Assembly (NCBI RefSeq): GCF_014647235.1
Contig: NZ_BMOU01000002.1
Span: 62,417 to 126,416 of the forward strand
Direction: 5' to 3'
Source of the DNA: Haloarcula pellucida
GTDB lineage: Archaea > Halobacteriota > Halobacteria > Halobacteriales > Haloarculaceae
DNA: 64,000 bases
The translations under genes were made by a program, and so were the position numbers. Positions 56,374 through 64,000 of this stretch are shown piece by piece; position 1 is the first letter of the stretch, and every line of letters starts with the position of its first letter. The notes beneath the pieces are model-generated. The model searched no databases. It was not told where the DNA came from and saw only the letters and a list, made by a program, of their open reading frames with translations.

Positions 56374-57065
56374 GGCGTCGCCTGCCCCGCCCGTCCGAGC
56401 GGCCCGAGTAGCGTCCGCTTATCCGGTGCTAACGAACGTACGTATGTTACCGTAGGTCGCGCGTATCGGTGCGGTAGCCGGTGCTGTCGCGGTGGCTTCC
56501 AGTCGCTGTCCTCTCCCACCCGGCGACCCGGCGTCCTCGGGACGGCGCCGGTTCCGCTCTACGTCTGGGCGCTGTTTGCAGCCCTCGCGCCCGTGCTGGC
56601 GGACGCGATGGAGCAGACACAAAGAAAAGTAGCGATGCTGTCGGCGATAGTGCCGAGACTGCTGCCGGATTGGCGCGAGTCAACGAACTAGATGGGACAA
56701 TCTCGACATATGTGGATAGGAGATATATTGTTGTTGGTGAATGGGGAGAATCAGTAGCTATAACTGCGAAATATGGATGTATATGCCGGGAGTGGGGTCT
56801 TAGAAACCCGATATTTCGGGACGTATGGGGTTATTATCGCAAATCTCGGCCACTGGCGCTACACGATGGCACTGGGCGCGCCTCGACGGTGCGAGTCGGG
56901 CCTGAAAAAGGGGCGAAGATATGCGGCGGAAGGTTGACACCCCCGAACCACGAATCACACGCTGTCGGCCCACGCGACAACCGTTCACTCGTTCCTTCGC
57001 GTTCCAATATTGGAATGCATTCCACCTTCGGTATGCTTATCCGGGACGGCTCCGTAATCCGGTGT
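56374..57065. other. Gene-free region with an AT-rich patch
   Basis: No intact gene is supported in these 692 bases. Bases about 56690-56860 are far more AT-rich than the surroundings and stay open in one frame (encoding a segment such as [19 protein letters not shown]), which may be a remnant of inserted DNA. Just upstream (56539-56690) another frame encodes a hydrophobic stretch, [20 protein letters not shown], ending in a stop. Neither has a start or a known family. The last 70 bases are the rbkR promoter. Confidence 0.45.
57002..57023. promoter_or_regulatory. Overlapping palindromes in the rbkR promoter
   Basis: TTCCAATATTGGAA (57002-57015) and GGAATGCATTCC (57012-57023) are both perfect palindromes sharing GGAA. 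They lie immediately upstream of a CTTATCC box placed about 28 bases before the rbkR start. RbkR proteins are known to regulate riboflavin genes, so this is a natural autoregulatory operator. Confidence 0.55.
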
Positions 57066-57764
57066 ATGGCTGAATCATCGGGACGGGCCGTCGGGCGGGA
57101 CGAGCTCGCGACCCTCAAACTGCTCGCGCTCGACGGCGCCCTCGACGAGCGGACGAAAGTCTCCTGTGCGGACCTCGCGGGGCGACTCGACGCGTCCAAC
57201 CAGACGGCGTCGCGACGCCTCCAACGCCTCGACGACGCCGGCCTGCTCGACCGGGACATCGTCAGCGACGGACAGGAGGTCCAGATTACCGCCGACGGCG
57301 AACATCGACTCCAGTCCGAGTACGCCGACTACCGGCGCATCTTCGAGGCGGACGCCAGCGTCGACCTGAACGGCATCGTCACCTCGGGGATGGGCGAGGG
57401 GCGACACTACATCACCCTGCCGGGGTACATGGAGCAGTTCATCGAGCGACTCGACTACGAACCGTTCGCGGGGACGCTGAACCTCGAACTCACCGAGGAG
57501 AGCGTCCGCAAGCGGGCCCGACTCGGCGCGCTCGAACCCGTCACCATCGAGGGCTGGGAGGACGACGAGCGCACCTACGGTCCGGCGTACTGTTATCCGG
57601 CCTCCGTCGTCAGCGGCGACGGCGAGTACGCCCCCGCTCACATCATCGCCCCCGAACGGACCCACCACGGCGAGGAGCAACTGGAGGTAATCGCCCCCGA
57701 GAAGCTCCGTGACGTGCTGGAACTGGCCGACGGCGACGAGGTGACTGTCCATGTCACGGAGTGA
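57066..57764 (+). CDS. rbkR: CTP-dependent riboflavin kinase with regulatory HTH domain
   Basis: RbkR phosphorylates riboflavin to FMN with CTP and also represses or controls riboflavin genes. The 232-aa protein has a winged HTH (residues about 10-85, [20 protein letters not shown]) and the archaeal riboflavin kinase domain (about 95-232) with [28 protein letters not shown] and a C-terminal [10 protein letters not shown]. The ATG at 57066 has a proper promoter; the frame is open further upstream but through non-coding-like sequence. It overlaps ribB by 14 bases. Confidence 0.93.
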   Translation: MAESSGRAVGRDELATLKLLALDGALDERTKVSCADLAGRLDASNQTASRRLQRLDDAGLLDRDIVSDGQEVQITADGEHRLQSEYADYRRIFEADASVDLNGIVTSGMGEGRHYITLPGYMEQFIERLDYEPFAGTLNLELTEESVRKRARLGALEPVTIEGWEDDERTYGPAYCYPASVVSGDGEYAPAHIIAPERTHHGEEQLEVIAPEKLRDVLELADGDEVTVHVTE

Positions 57765-58422
57765 GAGCGCCGTGGACGCCGACAGCGCCGCCGACGCCGT
57801 CGCGGCCTTCGCCCGCGGCGACCCGGTCCTCGTCCACGACGCCGCCGACCGGGAAGGCGAGACGGACATCGTCTACCCAGCCGGCGTTGTCGACCCGGCG
57901 GCCGTCGCACGCCTGCGGAACGACGCCGGCGGTCTCGTCTGCGTGGCGCTCTCGGACACCGTGGCCGACGCCCTTGGACTGCCGTTCATGCAGGAGGTAC
58001 TCGACCATCCGACCGCCGCCGACCACGAACTCGGCTACGACGAGCGCTCGTCGTTCTCCATCACGGTGAACCACCGCGACACGTTCACCGGCATCACCGA
58101 CGAGGACCGCTCGCTGACCATCCGCGAACTGGCCGACGCGGCGGCGGCCCCCGACGCCGACGGGTTCGCCGACGAGTTCCGGTCGCCGGGCCACGTCCAC
58201 CTGCTCCGGGCCGCCCCGAACCTGCTTTCCGACCGCGAGGGACATACGGAACTGGGTATCGCGCTGGCCGACGCCGCCGACCAGCCACCGGCCGTGGTCG
58301 TCTGTGAGATGCTCGACGACGAGACGGGGGCGGCGCTCCCACCGACGGCCGCCCGCGCCTACGCCGACCGCGAGGGACTCGTGTACGTCGAGGGCGCGAG
58401 CTTACTCGCAGACCTGACCTGA
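57751..58422 (+). CDS. ribB: 3,4-dihydroxy-2-butanone 4-phosphate synthase
   Basis: RibB makes the four-carbon precursor of riboflavin from ribulose 5-phosphate. In this 223-aa protein, [12 protein letters not shown], the metal- and substrate-binding acidic loop, is near residue 33, [12 protein letters not shown] follows, and [19 protein letters not shown] and [12 protein letters not shown] are the classic motifs. The 14-base overlap couples it to rbkR, joining synthesis, phosphorylation and control of riboflavin in one operon. Confidence 0.95.
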   Translation: MSRSESAVDADSAADAVAAFARGDPVLVHDAADREGETDIVYPAGVVDPAAVARLRNDAGGLVCVALSDTVADALGLPFMQEVLDHPTAADHELGYDERSSFSITVNHRDTFTGITDEDRSLTIRELADAAAAPDADGFADEFRSPGHVHLLRAAPNLLSDREGHTELGIALADAADQPPAVVVCEMLDDETGAALPPTAARAYADREGLVYVEGASLLADLT

Positions 58423-58544
58423 GTACGCCGGCTTTTCGCCGGTTCCGATAAGCCCGGCTTTCACCGTGGCCGCGCTCTCTGAGCCGACCTTACGGGTTGC
58501 TACGACCGCTATAACAAATGCCGTCTGTCGTGGGGTTGGTCGGT

Positions 58545-59546
58545 ATGACATCGGACTCCACTCCGCACAGACAGGTCGCCACGCTGGGCGTGGTTCTCGC
58601 CGTCGTCCTGGTCCCGATATCGGGCGTCGTGGCCGCACAGACCGCGGTGAATCAGACGGACGATAACCAGACCGCGAACGCGGACTTCGTCGCCGTGCAG
58701 GGCGAGCAGTGTACGCCGATGAACGCCTTCGCCGGCAACGAGTCTGCCCGAACGTTCTACGACTACCGCATCCCGTATCCCGCCAACCCCTACATCAACA
58801 CGACCGGCGACGCGTACGGGTCCGAGGGGATGGGGGCGTTCCAGCAGGCGAACACGAGCGTCGTCTTCCTCTACCGGGACACGAACGGTACTGCAGACAG
58901 GAGCGACGACACGCTGAGTCTGGTGTTCGTCCACGGCGAGGAGGGCAACGCGAACTCCACCGGCGGGTCGGCCTCGTTCGACATCACCGGCCTCCCGGAG
59001 AACGGTTCGTGGACGGTCAGAGACGACGACTACAACGCGTCTGACAACTACGACGTCTGGACCGTCCAACCGGGTGCGACCCGCGTCGACTGGACGTGGG
59101 GCGATGCGGCGACGGACGGCGGCGTCTTCAGCGGTCTGAGCGCCACCGAGACGATTACGGTGCGCCCGGCGTTCAACGAGGACGCGGCGTTGTCGGGTCA
59201 GTACTACAACGGCACCGTCACGCGCTGGGAAACCGTCTCGAACGAGACGGTCGACGGGACGAGCGTGATGAACCGAACCACGCTGAACCAGACGCAATCG
59301 CTGACGATTGCCAGCGGGGACTGCGCGTCGGTCGTCGCCGGGACGCCGACGGAGACCGAGACGGAGGACGGGCTGTTCGATACGCCGACGGAGACGCCGA
59401 CGCCGACGGAGACAGTGGCGGTGCCGCCGACAGAGACGCCCGACGGGGAGGGCAAAGCGGAACCGACCGAGACGCCGGTCGGAATATTCGACGACGAGAC
59501 GGAAACGCCCACGCCGGAGAACGAGTCGACGACGGAGTCCGAGTAA
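58545..59546 (+). CDS. Secreted protein with Thr/Pro/Glu-rich C-terminus
   Basis: This 333-aa exported protein has a Sec signal peptide (VATLGVVLAVVLVPISGVVAA, cleavage near AQT). A beta-rich domain with many Asn-x-Ser/Thr sites (NQT, NES, NTT, NTS, NGT, NST, NGS, NAS, NET, NRT) follows, with two Cys (CTPMNAF and GDCASVV). The tail from about residue 265 is PTETPTPTE-rich, like the surface protein at 29960 but without a membrane anchor. Start at 58545 fits a TATAAC box at 58510; an ATG at 58518 is an alternative. Function unknown. Confidence 0.7.
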   Translation: MTSDSTPHRQVATLGVVLAVVLVPISGVVAAQTAVNQTDDNQTANADFVAVQGEQCTPMNAFAGNESARTFYDYRIPYPANPYINTTGDAYGSEGMGAFQQANTSVVFLYRDTNGTADRSDDTLSLVFVHGEEGNANSTGGSASFDITGLPENGSWTVRDDDYNASDNYDVWTVQPGATRVDWTWGDAATDGGVFSGLSATETITVRPAFNEDAALSGQYYNGTVTRWETVSNETVDGTSVMNRTTLNQTQSLTIASGDCASVVAGTPTETETEDGLFDTPTETPTPTETVAVPPTETPDGEGKAEPTETPVGIFDDETETPTPENESTTESE

Positions 59547-59668
59547 GGCTCCGGCATACCGGTCCCCTGCCCGACCGTCGCGGCCGCTTTCGCGGTCTTG
59601 GGGGCCCGGATGTGAACCGGCGACACAGACCGTCAACACTCTTAACCGAGGACTTCAATGGGGTAGAT

Positions 59669-59737
59669 ATGACACACGACGAGGCACCTGCCGGTACAGA
59701 GGCGAGTCATCGCGGGACCCGGGGGGCGATCGCATGA
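59669..59737 (+). CDS. Possible leaderless upstream ORF overlapping ilvE
   Basis: A 22-codon ORF (MTHDEAPAGTEASHRGTRGA...) starts about 27 bases after a CTTAAC box (59640-59645). It ends in a TGA sharing ATGA with the ilvE start. It contains only one Ile and no Leu or Val, so a classical attenuator peptide is unlikely. Ribosome delivery to ilvE by termination-reinitiation is possible. Confidence 0.35.
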   Translation: MTHDEAPAGTEASHRGTRGAIA

Positions 59738-60678
59738 GCGACCGTCCCGAGATGTTCGAGGCCGTCGACGAGGTGTGGATGGACGGCGAGTTCGTCGACT
59801 TCGAGGACGCGAACGTCCACCTGCTCACCCACGCCCTCCACTACGGCACGGGCGTCTTCGAGGGCGTCCGGTGCTACGAGACCGAGGAAGGCCCGGCCAT
59901 CTTCCGCTGGGAGGAACACTTAGACCGCTTCTACAACTCTGCTGAGGTCTACGACATCGAGATTCCCTTCGAGAAGCAGGAACTCACCGAGGCGACTGAG
60001 GAACTCATCCGACGCGAGGGGTTCGAGTCCTGTTACATCCGCCCCATCGCCTTCTACGGCTACGGACCGCTCGGCCTGAACCCCGGCAAGTCGCCGGTGC
60101 AGGTCGGACTGGCCGTCTGGCCGTGGGGCGCGTATCTGGGCGAGGAAGCGCTGGAAGACGGCGTCGACGTCGCCGTCTCCTCGTGGCGCAAGTACGCGTC
60201 CAGCCAGATTCCCACCAACGCGAAGACCACCGGCACCTACGTCAACAGCGTCCTCGCCTCCCTAGAGGCGAAAGAGAACGGCTACACCGAGGCCATCGTC
60301 CTCAACAAGGAGGGCAACGTCGCCGAGGGGCCGGGCGAGAACATCTTCCTCGTCCGCGACGGCGAGATATACACGACCGGGCTGGCCGAGTCCATCCTCG
60401 ACGGTATCACCCGCCGGACCGCCATCGAACTCGCCGAGGAGCGCGGCTACACCGTCCACGACGACGCCACCATCTCGCGGGGCGAACTGTACACCGCCGA
60501 CGAACTGTTCTTTACCGGCACCGCCGCCGAGGTGACGCCCATCCGGAGCGTCGACGACAACGAAATCGGCACGGGCACCAAGGGCCCGGTCACCGACGAG
60601 CTTCAGACCGCGTTCTTCGACCTCGTCGAGTCGGGCGAGCGAGAGGAGTGGTTCCGCTACGTCTATAGTAACGATTGA
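59734..60678 (+). CDS. ilvE: Branched-chain amino acid aminotransferase
   Basis: IlvE transfers amino groups between glutamate and Leu/Ile/Val. This 314-aa fold-type IV PLP enzyme has VWMDGEFVDFEDANVHLLTH, GTGVFEGVRCYET, the PLP Lys in PTNAKTTGTYVNS, and EGPGENIFLV with GTAAEVTPIRSVD. The last four codons and the stop (VYSND end) lie inside the 86-bp palindromic element, whose insertion has set the present C-terminus. The core is unaffected. Confidence 0.95.
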   Translation: MSDRPEMFEAVDEVWMDGEFVDFEDANVHLLTHALHYGTGVFEGVRCYETEEGPAIFRWEEHLDRFYNSAEVYDIEIPFEKQELTEATEELIRREGFESCYIRPIAFYGYGPLGLNPGKSPVQVGLAVWPWGAYLGEEALEDGVDVAVSSWRKYASSQIPTNAKTTGTYVNSVLASLEAKENGYTEAIVLNKEGNVAEGPGENIFLVRDGEIYTTGLAESILDGITRRTAIELAEERGYTVHDDATISRGELYTADELFFTGTAAEVTPIRSVDDNEIGTGTKGPVTDELQTAFFDLVESGEREEWFRYVYSND

Positions 60679-60748
60679 AACGATTCACACACCGACCGCA
60701 CCGCTGTCGTGCGGTCGGGTGTGCATCGATTTTCAATGGCTACTATAC
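60663..60748. repeat. 86-bp palindromic element, copy 2
   Basis: It is a near-identical inverted copy of 13594-13679. It begins CTATAGTAAC inside the ilvE C-terminal codons and ends GGCTACTATA one base before the stop codon of the convergent DUF502 gene. The strong central hairpin may act as a terminator for both genes. Confidence 0.8.
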
Positions 60749-61405
60749 TCAGTCGTCTTCGCCGGCCATCGGAATCGGACTCTCGCCTTCGTGGGTGTCG
60801 CCAAACCCCGCACTCAGGATCCGCGTGAGCGCTTCCTCGACGCGTTCGTCGGTCTCCTCGTAGTCCTCGGGGTCGACTTCGACGACGTAGCCGCTGGTGA
60901 TGTTCGGCGCCGTCGGCAAGAAGAGGACGTCCCGGCCGTCGTCGGTCGTCTGGCCGGTCTTGAACGCCGTCATCCGCATCCCGTCCCAGGCCTCGATTTT
61001 CACCGGGGTCTGGAGTTCTTCGGTGCCGGACACCGCCGTCTCGACGGCCATCTTCGAGGCGTTGTACACCACCCGGAGCCCCGGCACCTGATTCATGGCG
61101 TCGTCGAGGGCCCCCTCGACGAAGTCGCCGAAGGCCGTCCGCATCAGGTAGCCGACCGAGAAGACGAGGAGGACGAACAGCACGAGGGCGACGAACACCC
61201 GGGCGAACTCGACGGCCCGAACCGTGGCCATCTCCGCCGGGAGGCCGAAATCCTGCAGGAGTTGCGAGTCGATGGCGGGGATGAAGAACGCGGCCGAGGC
61301 GAGGATGCCATAGAGGTAGACGATGACGTAGAGCGTGACGATGAACGGCAACAGGATGATGAGGCCACTCGCGAAATCCCGCTTCCACGACGAGGAGGAG
61401 GCCAT
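60749..61405 (-). CDS. DUF502-family membrane protein
   Basis: The 218-aa protein has two membrane helices near the N-terminus (residues about 12-40 and 65-88) and a soluble C-terminal domain with MNQVPGLRVVYNASKMAVET and VLFLPTAPNITSGYVVEVDPED, the DUF502 signature regions. Function is not known; bacterial and archaeal members are envelope proteins. The stop is immediately beside the palindromic element shared with ilvE. Confidence 0.88.
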   Translation of the reverse strand: MASSSSWKRDFASGLIILLPFIVTLYVIVYLYGILASAAFFIPAIDSQLLQDFGLPAEMATVRAVEFARVFVALVLFVLLVFSVGYLMRTAFGDFVEGALDDAMNQVPGLRVVYNASKMAVETAVSGTEELQTPVKIEAWDGMRMTAFKTGQTTDDGRDVLFLPTAPNITSGYVVEVDPEDYEETDERVEEALTRILSAGFGDTHEGESPIPMAGEDD

Positions 61406-61465
61406 ATCTGTTCCAGACGGCGACGGATTATCAGCCCTTCCCTTTCTGGTGCTGCTCCCTCGAAA

Positions 61466-62302
61466 CTATCCGCTCGCGATGGCCCGAAGCGCGAACAGGG
61501 CGTTCTCCTTCCGTTCGCGGACGCGGCGCCAGAAGTAGGCGGGCCACTTCTCGCCGTAGGGCGCGTACTGCCAGACGTCGCAGGCGCCGGCGAGTTCCCG
61601 CTGGGCGTCCTCGCGGACGCCCATCAGCATCTGCACCTCGTAGGGCGTGCCGTGCTTGCTGTGGAGGTCGGCCGCCAGCGTCAGCATCGCCGGGTCGTGG
61701 CTCCCGATGGCGATGCCGTCGTCGAACTCCCGAAACATGAACTCTACGTCGGTCCGGTAGGCCTCGTTCACCCGAGACTTCTCCCTGAACGCGACGTCTT
61801 TCGGCGGGTCGTAGGCGCCCTTGACCAACCGCACCTTCCCGGGACAGTCGGCCAATCGTTCGAGGTCCTCGGCCGTCCGGCGGAGGTTCGCCTGCAGACA
61901 GACGCCGACGCCGCCGCCCCGCTCTCTGGCGTGGTGTTCGAAGGCGTCCAGCGTGGCGTCCGTCGTCGTGTGATCCTCCATGTCTATCCAGACGAATACG
62001 CTGTGGTCGGCCGCCGCGGCGACGACGCGCGCGAGGTTCTCCCGGAACACGTCTTCGCCGACGAACAGCCCCAGTTGTGAGGGTTTCACCGAGATACACG
62101 CTCGGAGGTCCGAGCCACCGATGTCGGCGACGAGTCGCTCGTAGGCCGCGGCGTCGGCGTCGGCGGGCGCTCGCTCGTGGTAGTGTTCGCCCAGTCGGTT
62201 GCAGATGACGCCGATGTCGGACTCGTTCATCTTGCGAGCGTGTTCGAGGACCGTGGCGGCCGACTCCCCGGCGACGAATCGACTCGCGACTGGCGGCAAC
62301 AT
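61466..62302 (-). CDS. Proline dehydrogenase
   Basis: The FAD enzyme oxidises proline to pyrroline-5-carboxylate. This 278-aa single-domain monofunctional type has LPPVASRFVAGESA at the start, SVKPSQLGL, VWIDMEDHTTTDATLDAFE, VCLQANLRRTAEDLE, VRLVKGAYDPP, and the substrate-site Arg-rich end YGEKWPAYFWRRVRERKEN. The ATG at 62302 yields the family N-terminus; the open frame upstream is not similar to it. Confidence 0.92.
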   Translation of the reverse strand: MLPPVASRFVAGESAATVLEHARKMNESDIGVICNRLGEHYHERAPADADAAAYERLVADIGGSDLRACISVKPSQLGLFVGEDVFRENLARVVAAAADHSVFVWIDMEDHTTTDATLDAFEHHARERGGGVGVCLQANLRRTAEDLERLADCPGKVRLVKGAYDPPKDVAFREKSRVNEAYRTDVEFMFREFDDGIAIGSHDPAMLTLAADLHSKHGTPYEVQMLMGVREDAQRELAGACDVWQYAPYGEKWPAYFWRRVRERKENALFALRAIASG

Positions 62303-62494
62303 AGGTAATATTTGCCGCCCCGGTGGCAAGAAGGTTGTCGTCGGTACCTGCGCGGTGTTCAGCAGTCGGGGTTTCTGGCTGTTCGAGAGTTTGTCGACAC
62401 CACACACTTCCCGACCAAACACGACCAGTACCCCCTACAGGACGCGTTCGCGCCGAGCCACACCGATTAAGACACCGGGCCGATAGGCCAGCAT

Positions 62495-63040
62495 ATGGAC
62501 ATACTCGGGGTCGTCGCGACGGCGCTGTGGGCGATGTTGCCCGCCTACGTGCCCAACAACGCGGCGGTACTGGCCGGTGGCGGCCGACCGATAGACGGCG
62601 GTCGGACGATGGGTGGGCGTCGAGTGCTCGGCGACGGGAAGACGTGGCGCGGGACGCTGGCAGGGACGCTCGCCGGGACGGCGCTGGCACTCGCGCTCTC
62701 GGCCGTGACGCCGACCGTGAGCGACGTCGTCGGCCACGAACTCCCGCGATTCCCCCTTCTGGCCGGCCTCGGATTGGCCTTCGGGGCGATGCTCGGCGAC
62801 ATCGGCGCGTCGTTCGTCAAACGGCGGAGCGGTCGCGAGCGCGGGGCGGCGTTCCCCGGCCTCGACCAACTGGACTTCGTCGTCGGTGCCCTCCTCTGCG
62901 CGTTCGTCCTCGCGCCGTCGTGGTTCGCCCAGACGTTCACGCTTCCGGTGGTCGTGGCCATCCTCCTCGTCACGCCGCTGTTGCACGTCGTGACCAACGG
63001 CATCGCGTACCTGCTCGGCCTGAAGAACGAGCCGTGGTAG
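62495..63040 (+). CDS. carS: CDP-archaeol synthase
   Basis: CarS activates digeranylgeranylglyceryl phosphate with CTP on the way to archaeal polar lipids. The 181-aa protein has about five membrane helices and the motifs [48 protein letters not shown] and [12 protein letters not shown] of the archaeal DUF46/CarS family. It is divergent from proline dehydrogenase and followed by hemC. Confidence 0.95.
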   Translation: MDILGVVATALWAMLPAYVPNNAAVLAGGGRPIDGGRTMGGRRVLGDGKTWRGTLAGTLAGTALALALSAVTPTVSDVVGHELPRFPLLAGLGLAFGAMLGDIGASFVKRRSGRERGAAFPGLDQLDFVVGALLCAFVLAPSWFAQTFTLPVVVAILLVTPLLHVVTNGIAYLLGLKNEPW

Positions 63041-63093
63041 GCCGGCGAGCGGATGTGATGTGCTTTTCACACCGGCCCATCGAAGTGTAGCAC

Positions 63094-64000
63094 ATGACTA
63101 CGCGCGCGGACACACTGCAGCTGGCGACGCGGGGATCGGACCTCGCGCTGCGACAGGCGGCGACGGTCCGGGACCTCCTCTCGGGACGGCGGCTCTCCGT
63201 CGAACTCACCGAAGTCGAGACCACGGGCGACCAGATACGCGACGAACTCATCCACCGACTGGGGAAGACGGGGGCGTTCGTCCGGAGCCTCGACGAGAAG
63301 GTCATCGCGGGGGAACTGGACGCGGCGGTCCACTCGATGAAGGACATGCCGACGGAGCGACCCGACGATCTCGTGGTCGCCGCCGTCCCCGAACGGGCCG
63401 CACCGGGCGACGTCCTCGTGACTCCCGACGGGAGTGACCTCGCCGACCTGCCCGAGGGCGCGACCGTCGGCACGTCGAGTCTCCGCCGGCGCGCCCAGTT
63501 GCTCGCCGAGCGCCCGGACCTCACCGTCGAACCGCTCCGGGGTAACGTCGACACCCGCGTCGAGAAACTGCTGGCGCCGTCGCTTCAGCGCGAACACCAG
63601 GAGCGCCACGAGGCCGAACAGGAACGCAAGGAGCACGCGGGTGGCGAGGCCCAACGGGCCTCGGAAAAATCGGACGGGGAGGGAAGCGACCCGTCCGACG
63701 AGGACGACGACTACGAGTTCCCCTACGACGAGGACGTGGAGGCGTGGTTCGACGGGCTCGCCGAACTCGAACGCCGCGCCATGGAGCGGGATCCCGACAC
63801 CGAGTACGACGCCATCGTCCTCGCGAAGGCCGGCCTCGACCGCGCCGGACTGACGCACCACGTCGGGACGAGCGACCTCCCGCTCGATACGTTCGTTCCG
63901 GCGCCCGGACAGGGTGCGCTCGCGGTGACGGCCGTCGACGGCGACCTCGCCGAGGACATCAGCGACCGCATCGACGACCCGCAGACCCGTGTCGAGACGA
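63094..64000 (+). CDS. hemC: Hydroxymethylbilane synthase, cut by window end
   Basis: HemC joins four porphobilinogens into hydroxymethylbilane for heme and related tetrapyrroles. The visible 302 residues include LATRGSDLALRQA, the catalytic Asp in VHSMKDMPTE, GTSSLRRRAQLLAERPDL, RGNVDTRVEKL and PAPGQGALAV. Between VEKLL and YDAIVLAKAGL there is an insertion of about 77 acidic residues (63571-63805) rich in Glu, Asp and Gln that bacterial enzymes lack. The cofactor-binding Cys lies beyond the window end. Confidence 0.94.
   Translation, partial: MTTRADTLQLATRGSDLALRQAATVRDLLSGRRLSVELTEVETTGDQIRDELIHRLGKTGAFVRSLDEKVIAGELDAAVHSMKDMPTERPDDLVVAAVPERAAPGDVLVTPDGSDLADLPEGATVGTSSLRRRAQLLAERPDLTVEPLRGNVDTRVEKLLAPSLQREHQERHEAEQERKEHAGGEAQRASEKSDGEGSDPSDEDDDYEFPYDEDVEAWFDGLAELERRAMERDPDTEYDAIVLAKAGLDRAGLTHHVGTSDLPLDTFVPAPGQGALAVTAVDGDLAEDISDRIDDPQTRVET

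Noticed and set aside
56481-57065. Longer N-terminus for RbkR
   Set aside because: The extension crosses the AT-rich patch and the promoter palindromes and has no resemblance to RbkR, which begins with its HTH domain.

Overview
The window is high-GC DNA coding for strongly acidic proteins. It carries Tat-lipobox lipoproteins, a halocyanin, a HalOD1 protein, archaeal lipid and tRNA-modification genes (CarS, Taw1), an RbkR-type riboflavin kinase/regulator and many genes whose TATA box lies about 27 bases before the start codon (leaderless transcripts). This points to a halophilic archaeon (Halobacteria). Resemblance of the sugar genes to Haloarcula and Haloferax suggests a Haloarculaceae-like genome, but that is inference.

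Layout. 1-1.7 kb: the end of a transducer (Htr/MCP) gene overlapping an opsin-family gene whose retinal-binding Lys is replaced by Arg, then a small HalOD1 protein. 1.9-16.3 kb: housekeeping and mixed genes (NAD-dependent DNA ligase, an ABC exporter, MetY/MetX, ketopantoate reductase, a BKACE enzyme, a GNAT protein, a flippase-like protein and a sulfatase-like hydrolase). 16.5-27.8 kb: a galactoside module with GH42 beta-galactosidase, D-galactonate dehydratase, an SDR, a sugar ABC ATPase, a GH4 alpha-galactosidase and a binding protein with two permeases. 28-38.3 kb: mixed genes including a NifU-like protein, halocyanin, a Thr/Pro-repeat PGF-CTERM surface protein, an SNF transporter fused in frame to an AlaX editing domain, and an FAD oxidoreductase/split-barrel pair. 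39-54.8 kb: a pentose module resembling the Haloferax xac genes, with 2-keto-3-deoxypentonate dehydratase, pentonate dehydratase, a complete CUT1 transporter with two ATPases, SDRs, a zinc alcohol dehydrogenase, two Gfo/Idh dehydrogenases and an IclR regulator. 54.8-64 kb: Taw1, RbkR-RibB, a secreted Thr/Pro-tailed protein, IlvE, a DUF502 protein, proline dehydrogenase, CarS and the start of HemC.

How it fits together. The galactoside module would import and cleave alpha- and beta-galactosides and oxidise galactose by a De Ley-Doudoroff-type route. The kinase and aldolase of that route are not here. The pentose module would import D-xylose/L-arabinose and oxidise them toward alpha-ketoglutarate. 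No SMP-30-type lactonase or aldehyde dehydrogenase is seen. A repeated 17-bp inverted repeat (GTTCA-N8-GAAC) lies upstream of genes in both modules and may tie them into one regulon, with the IclR protein as the obvious candidate.

The most unusual items are the Lys-less opsin coupled to a transducer, the SNF-AlaX fusion, the shared operator, two copies of an 86-bp palindromic element (one supplying the end of ilvE), and two short leaderless upstream ORFs that overlap the dgoD and ilvE starts by ATGA. No tRNA, rRNA, CRISPR array, transposase or integrase gene was recognised.
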